Made by a program: the position numbers and the translations under genes. From contig NC_064822.1 of NCBI RefSeq assembly GCF_024166365.1, positions 106,450,823 to 106,514,822 of the forward strand: a DNA stretch of 64,000 bases. Direction: 5' to 3'. Shown piece by piece: positions 23,399-34,027 of this stretch. Numbering within the stretch: the stretch's first letter is position 1; the number at the start of each line of letters is the position of its first letter. This stretch comes from Elephas maximus indicus (taxonomy: Eukaryota; Chordata; Mammalia; Proboscidea; Elephantidae). Below the pieces are notes generated by a model that saw nothing but the letters and a program-made list of their open reading frames with translations, searched no databases and was not told the origin of the DNA.

Positions 23399-23543
23399 CC
23401 CAGATATATTGAATCAGAATCTCCATTTTAACAATTGCCCAGGGATCTGTAAAAATCACCCGGGGATTTATAGATCCCCGTGTGATTCTTATGTATATAC
23501 AAGAATCTTATTAAAATGGAGATTATGATTCACTATATCTGGG
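23399..23543. repeat. Long interrupted inverted repeat (hairpin-forming)
   Basis: Arms 23399-23431 and 23511-23543 are 33 bases each and complementary except at two positions. The loop holds a second nested inverted repeat (AATCACCCGGGGAT against ATCCCCGTGTGATT, about 23455-23490). The arm sequence resembles the GAATCAGAATCTCC part of hAT-type MER elements, so two head-to-head fragments or a palindromic transposon are likely origins. Confidence 0.8.
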
Positions 23544-23545
23544 GG

Positions 23546-23935
23546 TGTTGTTAGGTGCTACTGAGTCAGTTATAGTGACTCCATGTACAACTGAATGAAA
23601 CACTGCCAGGTCCTGCTCCATCCTCACAATCATTGCTATGCTTGAGCTCATCCCTGTAGCCACTGTGTCAATCCATTTTGTTGAGGGTCTTCCTTTCTTT
23701 CACTGACTCTCCACTCCACCAAGCACGATGTCCTTCTCCAGGGACTGGTTCTTTCTAAGAACATGTCCAAAGTATGTGAGACAAAGTCTCGCCATACTTG
23801 CTTCTAAAAAGCATTCTGGTTGTACTTATTCCAAGACAGATTTGTTTGTTCTTCCGGTAGTCCGTAATATATTCAGTATTCTTCACCCACACCATAATTC
23901 AAACGCATCAATTCTTCTTCGGTCTTCCTTATCTG
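23546..23935 (-). mobile_element. RTE LINE 3' fragment
   Basis: Colinear with the right-to-left end of the RTE at 11510: GTTGTTAGGTGCTACTGAGT, then the AACACTGCCAGGTCCTGCTC and AGGGTCTTCCTTTCTTTCAC blocks. Encodes only the C-terminal tail of the polyprotein in broken form. Confidence 0.88.
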
Positions 23936-24132
23936 GGGCAGAAATGGAACGAACAGTTCAAAGACCTAGTTTTAATTTTAGATTCACTAACAACTTCTTT
24001 GTGACTCTATTCCTCAGTTTCACAACCTCCTATCGAATGACAGAAAAAGCTCACAGGGCTAATAAGGAAGAGAAGTAAAATGAGAAAATTTTGAAAGTAG
24101 GACATAAAGATCCTATAAGAAGCATATACCTC

Positions 24133-24800
24133 TGTCTTTGTTACCTAGTGCTGTCATAACAGAAATGCCACAAATGGGTGGTTTTAAAGAACAGAACTTT
24201 ATTTTTTACCGTGCTTTAGATGAAGCTTTACAGAACAAACTAGTTTCTCATTCAACAGGTAGTACACATATTGTTTTACGATGTTGGTTAACAACCCCAC
24301 GACGTGTCAACACTCTCCCTTCTAAACCCTGGGTCCCCTATTCAGCTTTCCTGTCTCCTCCTGCCTTCTAGTCCTTGCCTCAAGGCTGGTGTGCCCCTTT
24401 AGTCTCGTTTTGTTTTGTGGGCCTGTTCAATCTTTGGCTGAAGGGTGAACCTCAGGAGTGACTTCATTACTGAGCTAAAAGGGTGTCCGGGGGCCATACT
24501 CTCAGGGTTTCTCCAGTCTCTGTCAGGTCAGCAAGTCCGGCCTTTCTTTTTGAGTTAGAATTTTGTTCTACATTTTTCTCCAGCTCTGTCTGAGACCCTC
24601 TATTGTAATCCCTGTCAGAGCAGTCAGCGGTGCTAGCCAGGCACCATCTAGTTGTACTGGACTCAGTCTAGTGGAGGCTGTGGTAGACGTGGTCCATTAG
24701 TCCTTTGGACTAATTAAAGAACAGAACTTCATATTCTTACAGTTTAGGAGACCAAATTCTGGATGTGGCTCTAGAGGGAGGTCCTTCCTTGTCTATTTCA
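24133..24800 (-). repeat. MaLR-type LTR fragment split by an L1 3' end
   Basis: GTTACCTAGTGCTGTCATAA at the left and, after the L1 insert, TTACAGTTTAGGAGACCAAA at the right match the reversed MaLR LTR at 29046. Confidence 0.7.
24200..24713 (-). mobile_element. L1 3' UTR insertion with exact target duplication
   Basis: The sequence is the reverse of the L1 3' UTR found at 28560-28900 and 29554-29640. It is flanked by an exact 16-bp duplication, TTAAAGAACAGAACTT, at 24184-24199 and 24714-24729. Confidence 0.9.
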
Positions 24801-25065
24801 GCTTCTAGTAGAAAACCAGTTGCCATTGAGTCAATTGGGACTCATGGCAACCCCATGAGTAGAACTGTGCTCCACAGAGTTTTCTTTTCTTTTCCTTTTG
24901 TTTATTTGTTGTGGTAAGCATATGTGTAATAAATAATTTCCATTTCAATCATAGGGTTTTCAATGGCTGATTTTTTGGAAGTAGATTGCCAGGCCTTTCT
25001 TTCCAGGCACTTCTGGGTCAATTTGAACTTCTAACATTTCTGTTAGCAGCTGAGTGCATTAACAG
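24800..25065 (-). repeat. AfroSINE, longer subtype, with internal insertion
   Basis: ACCAGTTGCCATTGAGTCAA to CCACAGAG, then about 60 bp of foreign AT-rich DNA, then TTTTCAATGGCTGATTTTTT to TCTGTTAGCAGCTGAGTGCA. Confidence 0.8.
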
Positions 25066-25084
25066 TATTTATTCATTTAAGAGA

Positions 25085-26395
25085 TTTTTTAAAATAATTT
25101 TTATTGAGATTTAAGTGAACGTTTACAAATCAAGTCAGTCTGTCACATATAAGCTTATATACACCTTACTCCATACTCCCACTTACTCTCCCCCTAATGA
25201 GTCAGCCCTTCCAGTCTCCCCTTTCGTGACAATTCTGCCAGTTTCTAACCCTCTCTACCCTCCTATCTCCCCTCCAGACAGGAGATGCCAACACAGTCTC
25301 AAGTGTCCACCTGATACAAGTAGCTCACTCTTCATCACCATCTCTCTCCAACCCATTGTCCAGTCCCTTCCATGTCTGATGAGTTGTCTTCGGGAATGGT
25401 TCCTATCCTGGGCCAACAGAAGGTTTGGGGACCATGACCGCCGGGATTCCTCTAGTCTCAGTCAGACCATGAAGTATGGTCTTTTTATGAGAATTTGGGG
25501 TCTGCATCCCACTGATCCCCTGCTCCCTCAGGGGTTCTCTGTTGTGCTCCCTGTCAGGGCAGTCATCGGTTGTGGCCGGGCACCATCTAGTTCTTTTGGT
25601 CTCAGGATGATGCAAGGCTCTGGTTCATGGGGCCCTTTCTGTCTCTTGGGCTCATAGTTATCGTGTGATCTTGGTGTTCTTCATTCTCCTTTGATCCAGG
25701 TGGGTTGAGACCAATTGATGCATCTTAGATGGCCACTTCTTAGCATTTAAGACCCCAGACGCCACATTCCAAAGTGGGATGCAGAATGTTTTCATAATAG
25801 AATTATTTTGAGAATTGATTTAGAAGTCCCCTTAAGCCATAGTCCCCAAACCCCCACCCTTGTTCTGCTGCCCTTTGAAGCACTCAGTTTATCCCGGAAA
25901 CTTCTTTGCTTTTGGTCCAGTCCAGTTGAGCTGACCTTCCGTGTATTGAGTATTGTCCTTCCCTTCACCTAAAGTAGTTCTTATCTACTAACTAATCAGT
26001 AAATAACCCTCTCCCACCCTCCCTCCCTCCCCGCCTCGTAACCACAAAAGTATGTGTTCTTCTCAGTTTATACTATTTCTCAAGATCTTATAATAGTGGT
26101 CTTATACAATATTTGTCCTTTTGCCTCTGACTAATTTCACTCAGCATAATGCCTTCCAGGTTTCTCCATGTTATGAAATGTTTCACAGATTCGTCACTGT
26201 TCTTTATCGATGCGTAGTATTCCATTGTGTGAATATACCACAATTTATTTAACCATTCACCCATTGATGGACACCTTGGTTGCTTCCAGCTTTTTGCTAT
26301 TGTAAACAGAGCTGCAATAAACATGGGTGTGCATAATCTGTTCGTGTGAAAGCTCTTATTTCTCTAGGGTATATTCCGAGGAGTGAGATTTCTGG
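25085..26395 (-). mobile_element. L1 3' end with ORF2 C-terminal remnant
   Basis: The minus-strand translation near 26390-26090 reads L1 ORF2 C-terminal sequence (WLNKLWYIHTMEYYASIK), the standard end of mammalian ORF2. The rest down to 25085 is L1 3' UTR ending in an AT-rich tail. The element is heavily 5'-truncated and inactive. Confidence 0.9.
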
Positions 26396-26399
26396 GTTG

Positions 26400-26625
26400 T
26401 GTGGTACATTTAATAGATATTGAATGTGCACTTCTTGTGTGCCAGGCACTGTGCTAGGAACTGGAAATACGTTGAGTTTAGAATCAGTGGTGAAAGACAA
26501 ACGTTAAATATACAATGACACAGCTAATTAATTATGTTCGTGTTAAGTACTATGAAGGATAACTATTGCTAACTACAAAATGGATAAGAGGAGAACTTGA
26601 ATCTGGGAGGTTAAGAAAGAGTTTC
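26400..26625 (+). repeat. L2/MIR-type ancient repeat
   Basis: TTGTGTGCCAGGCACTGTGC and TTAAGTACTATGAAGGATAA are typical of L2 3' ends. Confidence 0.5.
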
Positions 26626-27669
26626 TTACATAAACAGAACTATAAAAAGAAAATCATGGAAGCAATACCATTTATAGTGGCCCCTAAAAAGATAAAATAA
26701 TTAGGAATAAATCTAAACAGGGACATAAAGGACCTATGCAAAGAAAACTACAAAACACTACTGCAAGAAACCAGAAGAGACCTATATAAATGGAAAAACA
26801 TACAATGTTCATGAATAGGTAGACTCAACATTGTGAAAATGTCCATTCTACCAAAAGCAATCTACAAATACAACGTAATTCTGACAAATACTAACAGCAT
26901 TCTTTAATGTGATGGAAAAACAAATCATTAACTTTATATGGAAAGGGAAGAGGCCCCAGATAAGTAAGGCACTACTGTAAAAGATTAAAGTAGGAGGCAT
27001 CACACGACCTGACCTCAAAACCTACCATATAGCTACGGTAGTCAAAACAGCCTGATACTGGCACAAAAACAGACATGTTGACCAACAGAAAAAAATTGAG
27101 AACCCAGCTGTAAATCCATCCACCTCAAGTACCTGATCTTTGACAAAGGCCTAAATGGGGGAAAAGACAGCCTTTTTAACAAATGGTGCTGGCAAAACTA
27201 GATGTTCATCTGTAAAAAAACGAAATAGGACCCATACCTCAGACCAGACACAAAACTAACTCAGAATGGATCAAAGACCTAAATTTCAAACCCAAAACTA
27301 TAAAGATCATAGAAGAAAAAATAGGGTCAATACTACAGGCCCTAATACACGGCATAAACAGGACACAAACCATAATTAACAATACATAAATACCAGAAGA
27401 TGAGCTAGATAACCGGGATCTTCTAAAAATTAAACACTGAAGCTCAGCAAAAGACATCACCAAAAGAGTAAACGGAGAACTTACAGACTGGGAAACATTT
27501 TTGGCTATGACATATCTGACAAAGGTCTAATCTCTAAAATCTACAGGAAAATTCAACACCTTATAAAGACAAATAATTCAATTAAAAAATAGTCAAAAGA
27601 TATGAACAGACACTTCACCAAAGAAGACATTCCTCAAAACTACAATGAGATACCATCTCACCCTGACAT

Positions 27670-27672
<3 letters not shown>

Positions 27673-27704
<32 letters not shown>
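27673..27704. repeat. (CA)n microsatellite
   Basis: Uninterrupted CA dinucleotides within the L1. Confidence 0.95.
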
Positions 27705-27708
<4 letters not shown>

Positions 27709-29045
27709 CAAACAAACAAAAAATAACAAACGTTGGAGCGGCTGCAGGGAGACTGAAACTCTTACTCACTGCTGGTGAGAATGCAAAACGATATTACACT
27801 TCCTTAAAAAACTAGAAATAGAAATACCGTATGATCCAGCAATCCCACTCCTAGCAATATATCCTAGAGAAATAAGAGCCATCACGTGAACAGACATACG
27901 CACACCAGTGTTCACTGCCACATTATTCACAATAGCAAAAAGATGGAAACAACCTAAGTACCCATCAACAGATGAATGGATAAACAAGCTATGGTACATA
28001 CACACAATGGAATACTATTGCAACAATAAAGAACAATGATGAATCTGAAAAACATCTCACAACACGGATGAATCTGGAGGGCATTACACTGAGTGAAATA
28101 AGTCAATCACAAAAGGACAAATACTGTATGAGACCACTATTATAAAAACTCATGACAAGGTTTACACACAGAAAGAAACAATCTTTGACAGTTATGAAGG
28201 AAGGGAGTTGTGGGGAGGGAAAAACCCCAACTAGACAATAGATAAGTGGTAACTTTGGTGAAGGGTAAGACAGTACACAATACTGAGGAAGTCAGCACAA
28301 CTTGACCAAGGCAAAGTCATAGAAGCTCCACAGACACATCCAAACTTCTTGAGGGACCAGATTACTGGGCTGAGGGTTGGGGACAATGATCTCAGGGGAC
28401 ATCTAGCTCAATGGCATAACACATTTTATAAAGAAAATGTTCTACATCCTACTTTAGTGAGTAGTGTCTGGGGTCTTAAAAGCTTGTGAGTGGCCATCTA
28501 AGATACTCCACTGGTCCCACCCCATCTGGAGCAAGGGAGAATGAAGAAACTCAAAGACACAAGGGAAAGATTAGTCCAAAGGACTAACGGACCACAACTA
28601 CCACAGCCTTCACCAGACTGAGTCCAGCACAACTAGATGATGTCTGGCTACCACCACCGACTGCTCCGACAGGGATCACGATAGAGGGTCCCAAACAAAG
28701 CTGGAGAAAAACGTAGAACAAAATTTTCAAACTCACACACACACAAAAAAGACCAGATTTACTGGGCCAACAGAGACTGGAGAAACCCATAGAGTATGGC
28801 CCCAGACACCCTTTTAACTCAGTACTGAAGTCACTCCTGAGGTTCACCCTTCAGCCAAAGATTAGACAGGACCATAAAAAAAAACAATAATACAAGTAGC
28901 TCAACCATGTTTATGAGACTAAATGGGCACACCAGCCCAGGGGCAAGGACAAGAAGGCAGGAGGACACGAGAAAACTGGATGAATGGAAATGGGGAACCC
29001 AAGGTTGAGAAGGGGATAGTGTTGACATGCCACAGGGTTGGCAAC

Positions 29046-29553
29046 TGTCATAGTCATCTAGTGCTGCCATAACAGAAATACCACACATGGATGACTTTTA
29101 CAAAAAGAAATTTACTTTCTCACAGTCCAGTAGGTTACAAGTCCAAAATCAGGTGGTCAGCTCCAAAGGAAGGCTTTCTCTCTCTGGTGGCTCTGGAGGA
29201 AGGTCTTTGTCCTCAATCTTCCCCTGATCGAGGAGCTTCATAGGCGCCGGGATCCTGGGTCCAAAGGATGCGCTCTGCTTTCTTGGTGGTATGAGGTCCC
29301 CAACTCTCTGCTTGCTTCCCTTTCCTTTTACCTCTTGAGAGATAAAACGTGGTGCAGGCCACATCCCAGGGTAACTCCCTTTACCTTGGATCAGGGAGGT
29401 GACCTGAGTAAGGGTGGTGTTACAATCCCACCCTAATCCCTTTAAACATATAATCACAATCACAAAATGGAGGACAACCACACAATACCGGGAATCATGG
29501 CCTAACGAAGTTGATACACACATTTTTGGGGGGATATAATTCAATCCATGACA
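29046..29553 (-). repeat. MaLR-type LTR inserted in L1
   Basis: Reverse-oriented LTR, TGTCATAGTCATCTAGTGCT to TATAATTCAATCCATGACA, with GCAAC (29041-29045) and ACAAC (29554-29558) as a 5-bp duplication with one mismatch. MaLR elements make 5-bp duplications. Confidence 0.88.
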
Positions 29554-29669
29554 ACAACCAATGTCCCAAAACAATATGTGTATTAATTGTTTAATGAGAA
29601 ACTAATTTGCTCTGTCAACCTTCGCCTAAAGCACAATTAAAAAAAAAAGTTTCCTATAAACAAAAAAAG

Positions 29670-29815
29670 AAACAAACCTGTTGCTGTTGATTCCGACTCA
29701 GCAACCCTATACGACAGAGTTAGAACTGCCCCATAGAGTTCCCAAGGAGTGCCTGGTGGATTTGAACTGCTGACCTTTTGGTTAGCAGCTGTAGCACTTA
29801 TCCACTCACCAGCAG
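29670..29815 (-). repeat. AfroSINE, near full length
   Basis: AACCTGTTGCTGTTGATTCC to GTAGCACTTATCCACTCACC on the plus strand, the reverse of the element. Confidence 0.9.
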
Positions 29816-29834
29816 GGTTTCCTATTTATGTATA

Positions 29835-30010
29835 CTGCAGCAGCAATTCAACGCCTGGCTCAAATCTTGAGCAGGTTACTTACCCTCACTTTCCTCATTG
29901 ATAAAGTAGAGATAACAATAACCACAGAGAGCCTCATGAAGTTATGGTGAAGATTAGACGAGTTAATACATGTAAAGTACAAGGAACAATGATGCACACA
30001 GTATATATTC
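29835..30010 (+). repeat. MIR SINE remnant
   Basis: GAGCAGGTTACTTACCCTCA and the GAGTTAATACATGTAAAGTA block fit MIR. Confidence 0.6.
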
Positions 30011-30022
30011 AATTAATGTTAG

Positions 30023-30441
30023 TGTTATGGATTGAATTGTGTTCCTCCCAAAACATATGTTGAAGTGCTAACCCCTGTACCTGTAGAAGTGATTCTGTTT
30101 GGAAATAGGTTTTTTTTTTGTATTGTTAAGGAGGTCACACTGGAGTAGGGTGGGTCCTAAACCTAATCCCATCTGAGTGTTATAACACAGAGTACTGTTT
30201 CAGAGATACAGAGACACAGGGGGAGATGCCACATGAAGATGCCGGCAGATGCATCTATAAGCAGCAAAGGGTTACCAAGCATTGACAGCAGTCGCCAGAA
30301 ACCAGGAGAGAGGTCCACAGGAGGAATGGACACAGATGAGCCCCTGATTAGGACTTCCAGCTTGCAGAACTGTGAGACAAAAAATCCCTGTTCTTTAAAG
30401 CCATCACTTGTGGTATTTTTTGTTAAGACAGCACTCATAAT
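30023..30441 (+). repeat. MLT1-like MaLR LTR
   Basis: TGTTATGGATTGAATTGTGT, then CATATGTTGAAGTGCTAACC and GCAGAACTGTGAGACAAAAA resemble MLT1A-type LTRs; older than the LTR at 30613. Confidence 0.82.
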
Positions 30442-30449
30442 TAAGTGCA

Positions 30450-31170
30450 GTTTTTCTTGAGTCTATTTGGACTCATGGCAACCTCATGTGTGTCAGAGTA
30501 AAACTGTGATCCACAGGGTTTTCAATGGCTGATTTTTCAGAAGTAGATCACCAGCCCTTTCTTCCAAGACACCTCAGGGTGGACTCAAACCTCCAACCTT
30601 TCTGTTAGCAGCTGTCATGGATTGAATTGTGTTCCCCCAAAATATGTATCTCAATTTGGCTAGGCCATGATTCCCAGTATTGTGTGATAGTCTATCATTT
30701 TGTCATCTGACGTGTTTTTCCTATGTGTTGTAAATCCTATCTCTATAATGTTAATGAGATGGGATTAGTGGCAGTTATGTTAATGAGGCAGGGCTCAATC
30801 TACAAGATTAGATTGTGTTTTAGGCCAATCTCTTTCCAGATATAAAAGAGAGAAGGGAGCAGAGAGACCTGGGACCTCACACCATCAAGAAAGTAGTGCC
30901 AGGAGAACGTGTCCTTTGGACCCTGGGTCCCTGCAACTGAGAAGCTCCTAATCCAGGGGAAGATGGATGACAAGGACCTTCCTCCAGAGCCGACAGAGGG
31001 AGAAAGCTTTCCCCTGAAGCTGGCACTCCTGAATTCAGGCTTCTAGCCTCCTAGACTGCGAGAGAATAAACTTCTGTTTGTTAAAGCCATCCACTTGTGG
31101 TATTTCTGCTACAGCAGCACTAGATGACTAAGACAGCAGGCAAGTGCGTTAACTATTTGTACCACCGAGG
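30450..31170 (-). repeat. AfroSINE, longer subtype, split by a MaLR LTR
   Basis: Left part 30450-30612 (GACTCATGGCAACCTCATGT to TTCTGTTAGCAGC) and right part 31136-31170 (GTGCGTTAACTATTTGTACC) join into one SINE across the LTR. Confidence 0.88.
30613..31135 (+). repeat. MaLR-type LTR inserted in an AfroSINE
   Basis: TGTCATGGATTGAATTGTGT to GCACTAGATGACTAAGACA, with GCAGC (30608-30612) and GCAGG (31136-31140) as a near-exact 5-bp duplication. Same family as 19834-20350. Confidence 0.9.
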
Positions 31171-31199
31171 AATGCCAACTAAGACAGTTAGCTATTATT

Positions 31200-31720
31200 A
31201 TTTCAGCTGGAACCTGAAAGACAAGTAGTAGTTAGCTAGGAGGGAGGAAAGCAGGTGTTGGCTAGGAGGGAAGAAACTCCAAGAAGGGAGAGTGACACGT
31301 GCAAAAAGTCAGAGGCAGAAAGTTGCTTGACCCCTGGCAGAACTGAAAGGCCGATGCTTCTTAACATAGAAACCTAAGAGAAAAGGGATACCATGAGATA
31401 AGTCTGGTATCACCAATGTCAATAATGCAAGGCTCTGTAAGTTAGGTCGAGGAGTCTGAACGTTATCCTAAAATCCAGAGGAAATTTGAAGGGTTTTGTA
31501 AAGGAGGGTGACAAGTTTATATTTGCAATTTTAAAAGCTTTCTCTGGCTGCGGCATAGAGAATTGATTGGAGGGAGATAAAAATAGATGGCAGAAAAACC
31601 AGTAAGGATGATACTATAGCAGTCTGGATCAGAGGCTGGTAGTTTGGACTAGGTGAGTGACAGAGAAGATGGAAGGAAGCTGGCTGACTGAAGAAATAGT
31701 TAGAAGGTATAACCAACAAG
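31200..31720 (+). repeat. L2-like ancient repeat
   Basis: GGAACCTGAAAGACAAGTAG and GTGCAAAAAGTCAGAGGCAG blocks resemble L2 3' sequence. Weak, by eye. Confidence 0.4.
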
Positions 31721-31722
31721 AC

Positions 31723-31724
<2 letters not shown>

Positions 31725-31755
<31 letters not shown>
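31725..31755. repeat. (TG)n microsatellite
   Basis: Uninterrupted GT dinucleotides. Confidence 0.95.
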
Positions 31756-31756
<1 letters not shown>

Positions 31757-32182
31757 GCGGGGAGGTGGCAGGAAAGGAGAGCCTCTAAACAAATACTTCA
31801 GGAAGAAATGAATTCCTGTGTTCCTGTTATATTCTTTTACTAAGCTATCCCTCTAGGCAGTCCCTTCCTGTTTTCTCCACAAAAATATCCCTCTTTTTTC
31901 CAGGAGCATTCTAGAATTTTAGAGTTGAGCATAGTAGTTTAGAGGACGTAGAAACTGCCTGAAGTCAACTTTCTACCTCTGCCACCCCATTTACCTAACA
32001 CTTGCAGAGACCCAACCACTCCAGACCCATACTTACAGAACTCTTCCTGTAAGTGACTGCATGAGTGATAAAATAGTCTACACTAATGTAAAGCTGTGGC
32101 CCAAAACATCACACAGGTGTGGGAGTTTCCACAACCATTTTTTCCTGGATCTTCACAGAACTCTTATAAGATAGGTACTACT

Positions 32183-32395
32183 GTTGTTGTTGTTGTTAGG
32201 TGCCATCCAGTTGTTTCTGACTCACAGCGACCCATGTTACACAGCAGAACTGCCCCACAGAGTTTTCTTGGCTGTAGTCATTAGGAAGCAGACCTCTAGG
32301 TCTTTCTCTCGTGGAACTGCTGGATGGGTTCAAACTACCAACCTTTCAGTCAGCAGCCTGGCACTTAAATGTCTACATCACGAGGGCTCCTTGGG
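32183..32395 (-). repeat. AfroSINE, longer subtype
   Basis: TTGTTGTTAGGTGCCATCCA to GTCTACATCACGAGGGCTCC; the left end shows the RTE-type TTG tail. Confidence 0.9.
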
Positions 32396-32556
32396 TACTA
32401 CTATACAGGAAATAAACTCAGAGCTAAAGTTACATGTCCAAGATCTCACACACTAAAGAAAATGGCAGTGCTAAGATTTGAACCTAGATCTCCTGGTTCC
32501 AAATGGAATGCTCTTTTATCCCTGTAGATTCAGTGTGGTATTCATATTTACCTATT

Positions 32557-32998
32557 GTAGTTGTTAGGTGCCGTCGAGTTGGTTCCGACTCACTGCGACC
32601 CAACGCACAACAGAACCAAACACTGCCCGGTCCTGAGCCATCCCTACAATCATTGTTATGCTTGAGCTCATTGTTGCAACCACTGTGTCCATCCACCTTG
32701 TTGAGGGTCTTCCTCTTTTCCGCTGACCCTGTACTCTGCCAAGCATGATGTCCTTCTCCAGGGACTGATCCCTCCTGACAACATGTCCAAAGTATGTAAG
32801 ACGCAGTCTCGCCATCCTTGCCTCTAAGGAGCATTCTGGCTGTACTTCTACAACAGATTTGTTTGTTCTTTTGGCAGTCCACGGTATATTCAATATTCTT
32901 CACCAACACCACAATTCAAAGGTGTCAATTCTTCTTTGGTCTTCCTTATTCACTGTCCAGATTTCACATGCATATGATGCGATTGAAAATACCATATT
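32557..32998 (-). mobile_element. RTE LINE 3' fragment
   Basis: The minus strand encodes the RT C-terminal tail (MNIPWTAKRTNKSV, TYFGHVVRRDQSLEKD, GRPSTRWMDTV), closely matching the copy at 11510. One of three RTE tails in the window. Confidence 0.92.
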
Positions 32999-33059
32999 TA
33001 CCTAAGATAACTTAATTCTTGTAGGCAGGTAAGAGCCACTTCTGGGAATTCTTCCCGGT

Positions 33060-33310
33060 TTCAAGTATCAATTTATTTAAAAATGTTTACTGAGCACCTA
33101 CTACGTGCCCAGCATGGAGCTAGACCTACTGTTGGGGGTTATAGTAAGAGAAGGTGCTTGCCCTCAAACAAATGTATCAACGATAAAAGTGATAAGTGCT
33201 ATAAAGAAAACACACAGGTGATGGATGTGAGTGAAAACATGTGCCCTCTTGGGTGCTACTTTAGATAGGATGGTCAGAGAAGACCTTTCTGAATAGTGTC
33301 ATTTACGCTG
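33060..33310 (+). repeat. L2-like ancient repeat
   Basis: ACTGAGCACCTACTACGTGC, GGTCAGAGAAGACCTTTCTG; typical L2 3' blocks. Confidence 0.55.
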
Positions 33311-33447
33311 AAATCCAAGCTAAGTACTTAATGAAAGGCTTTTCCCCATCGACTTAGTTTGGGAAACACCGACAAATAGTGTACTCCTGCCTTCGCCCCC
33401 AGGCTATGACTGGAAAGCGGACAGTTCCCGGCCTAGTCCGGCCGCCA

Positions 33448-33461
33448 CCACTAGAGGGCGC
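33448..33461 (+). promoter_or_regulatory. CTCF-type site
   Basis: CCACTAGAGGGCGC fits the CTCF core consensus at every position. It lies about 450 bp upstream of the LETMD1 ATG, between SLC11A2 and LETMD1. Motif match only; occupancy not shown. Confidence 0.6.
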
Positions 33462-33639
33462 GGCGGGTCCTCCCAGCCCTCGGAGGCGCCACTGGCCGCC
33501 CGAGGCACTGCCACACTGACATCTGGAACCTAAGGTAAAACGACATCCGGGGTACAGGTAGACAGAAAGGGCGGTGTTGAGGAGTCCTGTGGCCTTAGGG
33601 AATCGCAGGGGTTCACTAGGCTCCTCAGGGGTAAAACGT

Positions 33640-33905
33640 TCTCAGGATCACAAACCCAGTTACTGCATTTGCCGTCACTCCATCGGGGATGGTCCACTTC
33701 CGGGTCTTTAAACCAGGAAGTTGTGGTTGTGTCCAATCTTGTTCCTCCTTCCGCACTCAGCTTTTGAGTCCGTCCCTCGACTGGACAGTGGCGGCCTATG
33801 GCTACCAATCAGCGCTCAGGGAAGGCGCATGCGTCTTCGAACGAACGCGACCTACAGTGAGTTTTGACCTGAGGACCTCTTGTCTCCCCCTCCCTCTCTG
33901 TTAAC
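33640..33905 (+). promoter_or_regulatory. LETMD1: LETMD1 promoter and 5' UTR
   Basis: CpG-containing DNA directly upstream of the ATG. It holds an ETS-type CTTCCGG (33698-33704), a CCAATCAGC box (33805-33813) and an NRF1-type GCGCATGCGTC (33825-33835). NRF1 drives many nuclear genes for mitochondrial proteins, consistent with LETMD1's location. There is no TATA box. The exact start of transcription cannot be read from sequence. Confidence 0.7.
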
Positions 33906-34027
33906 ATGGCGCTTTCCGGAGTGTGTCTGGCTCGGGCAGCTGTGTGGGGCTCAGCGGTCACCCCTGGACCTTTTGTCACTCGGAGACTGCAACTTGGTCG
34001 CTGTGGTCTAGTCTCGGGGGCCCCTTG
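33906..34027 (+). CDS. LETMD1: LETMD1 coding exon 1
   Basis: ATG in AACATGG context; encodes the mitochondrial presequence and ends CCTTG before GTGAGG. 122 nt, leaving two bases of a Trp codon. Confidence 0.95.

Larger units (their letters stand above)
26630..29650 (+). mobile_element. L1 LINE, 5'-truncated, plus strand, split by a MaLR LTR
   Basis: Begins in ORF2 (AAAGAAAATCATGGAAGCAA region, reverse transcriptase part) and runs through the ORF2 C-terminus (near 28020) and 3' UTR to an A-rich tail at about 29640-29649. The interior carries a CA microsatellite at about 27673-27704. ORF2 is broken by many stops. The MaLR LTR at 29046-29553 interrupts the 3' UTR. Confidence 0.9.
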
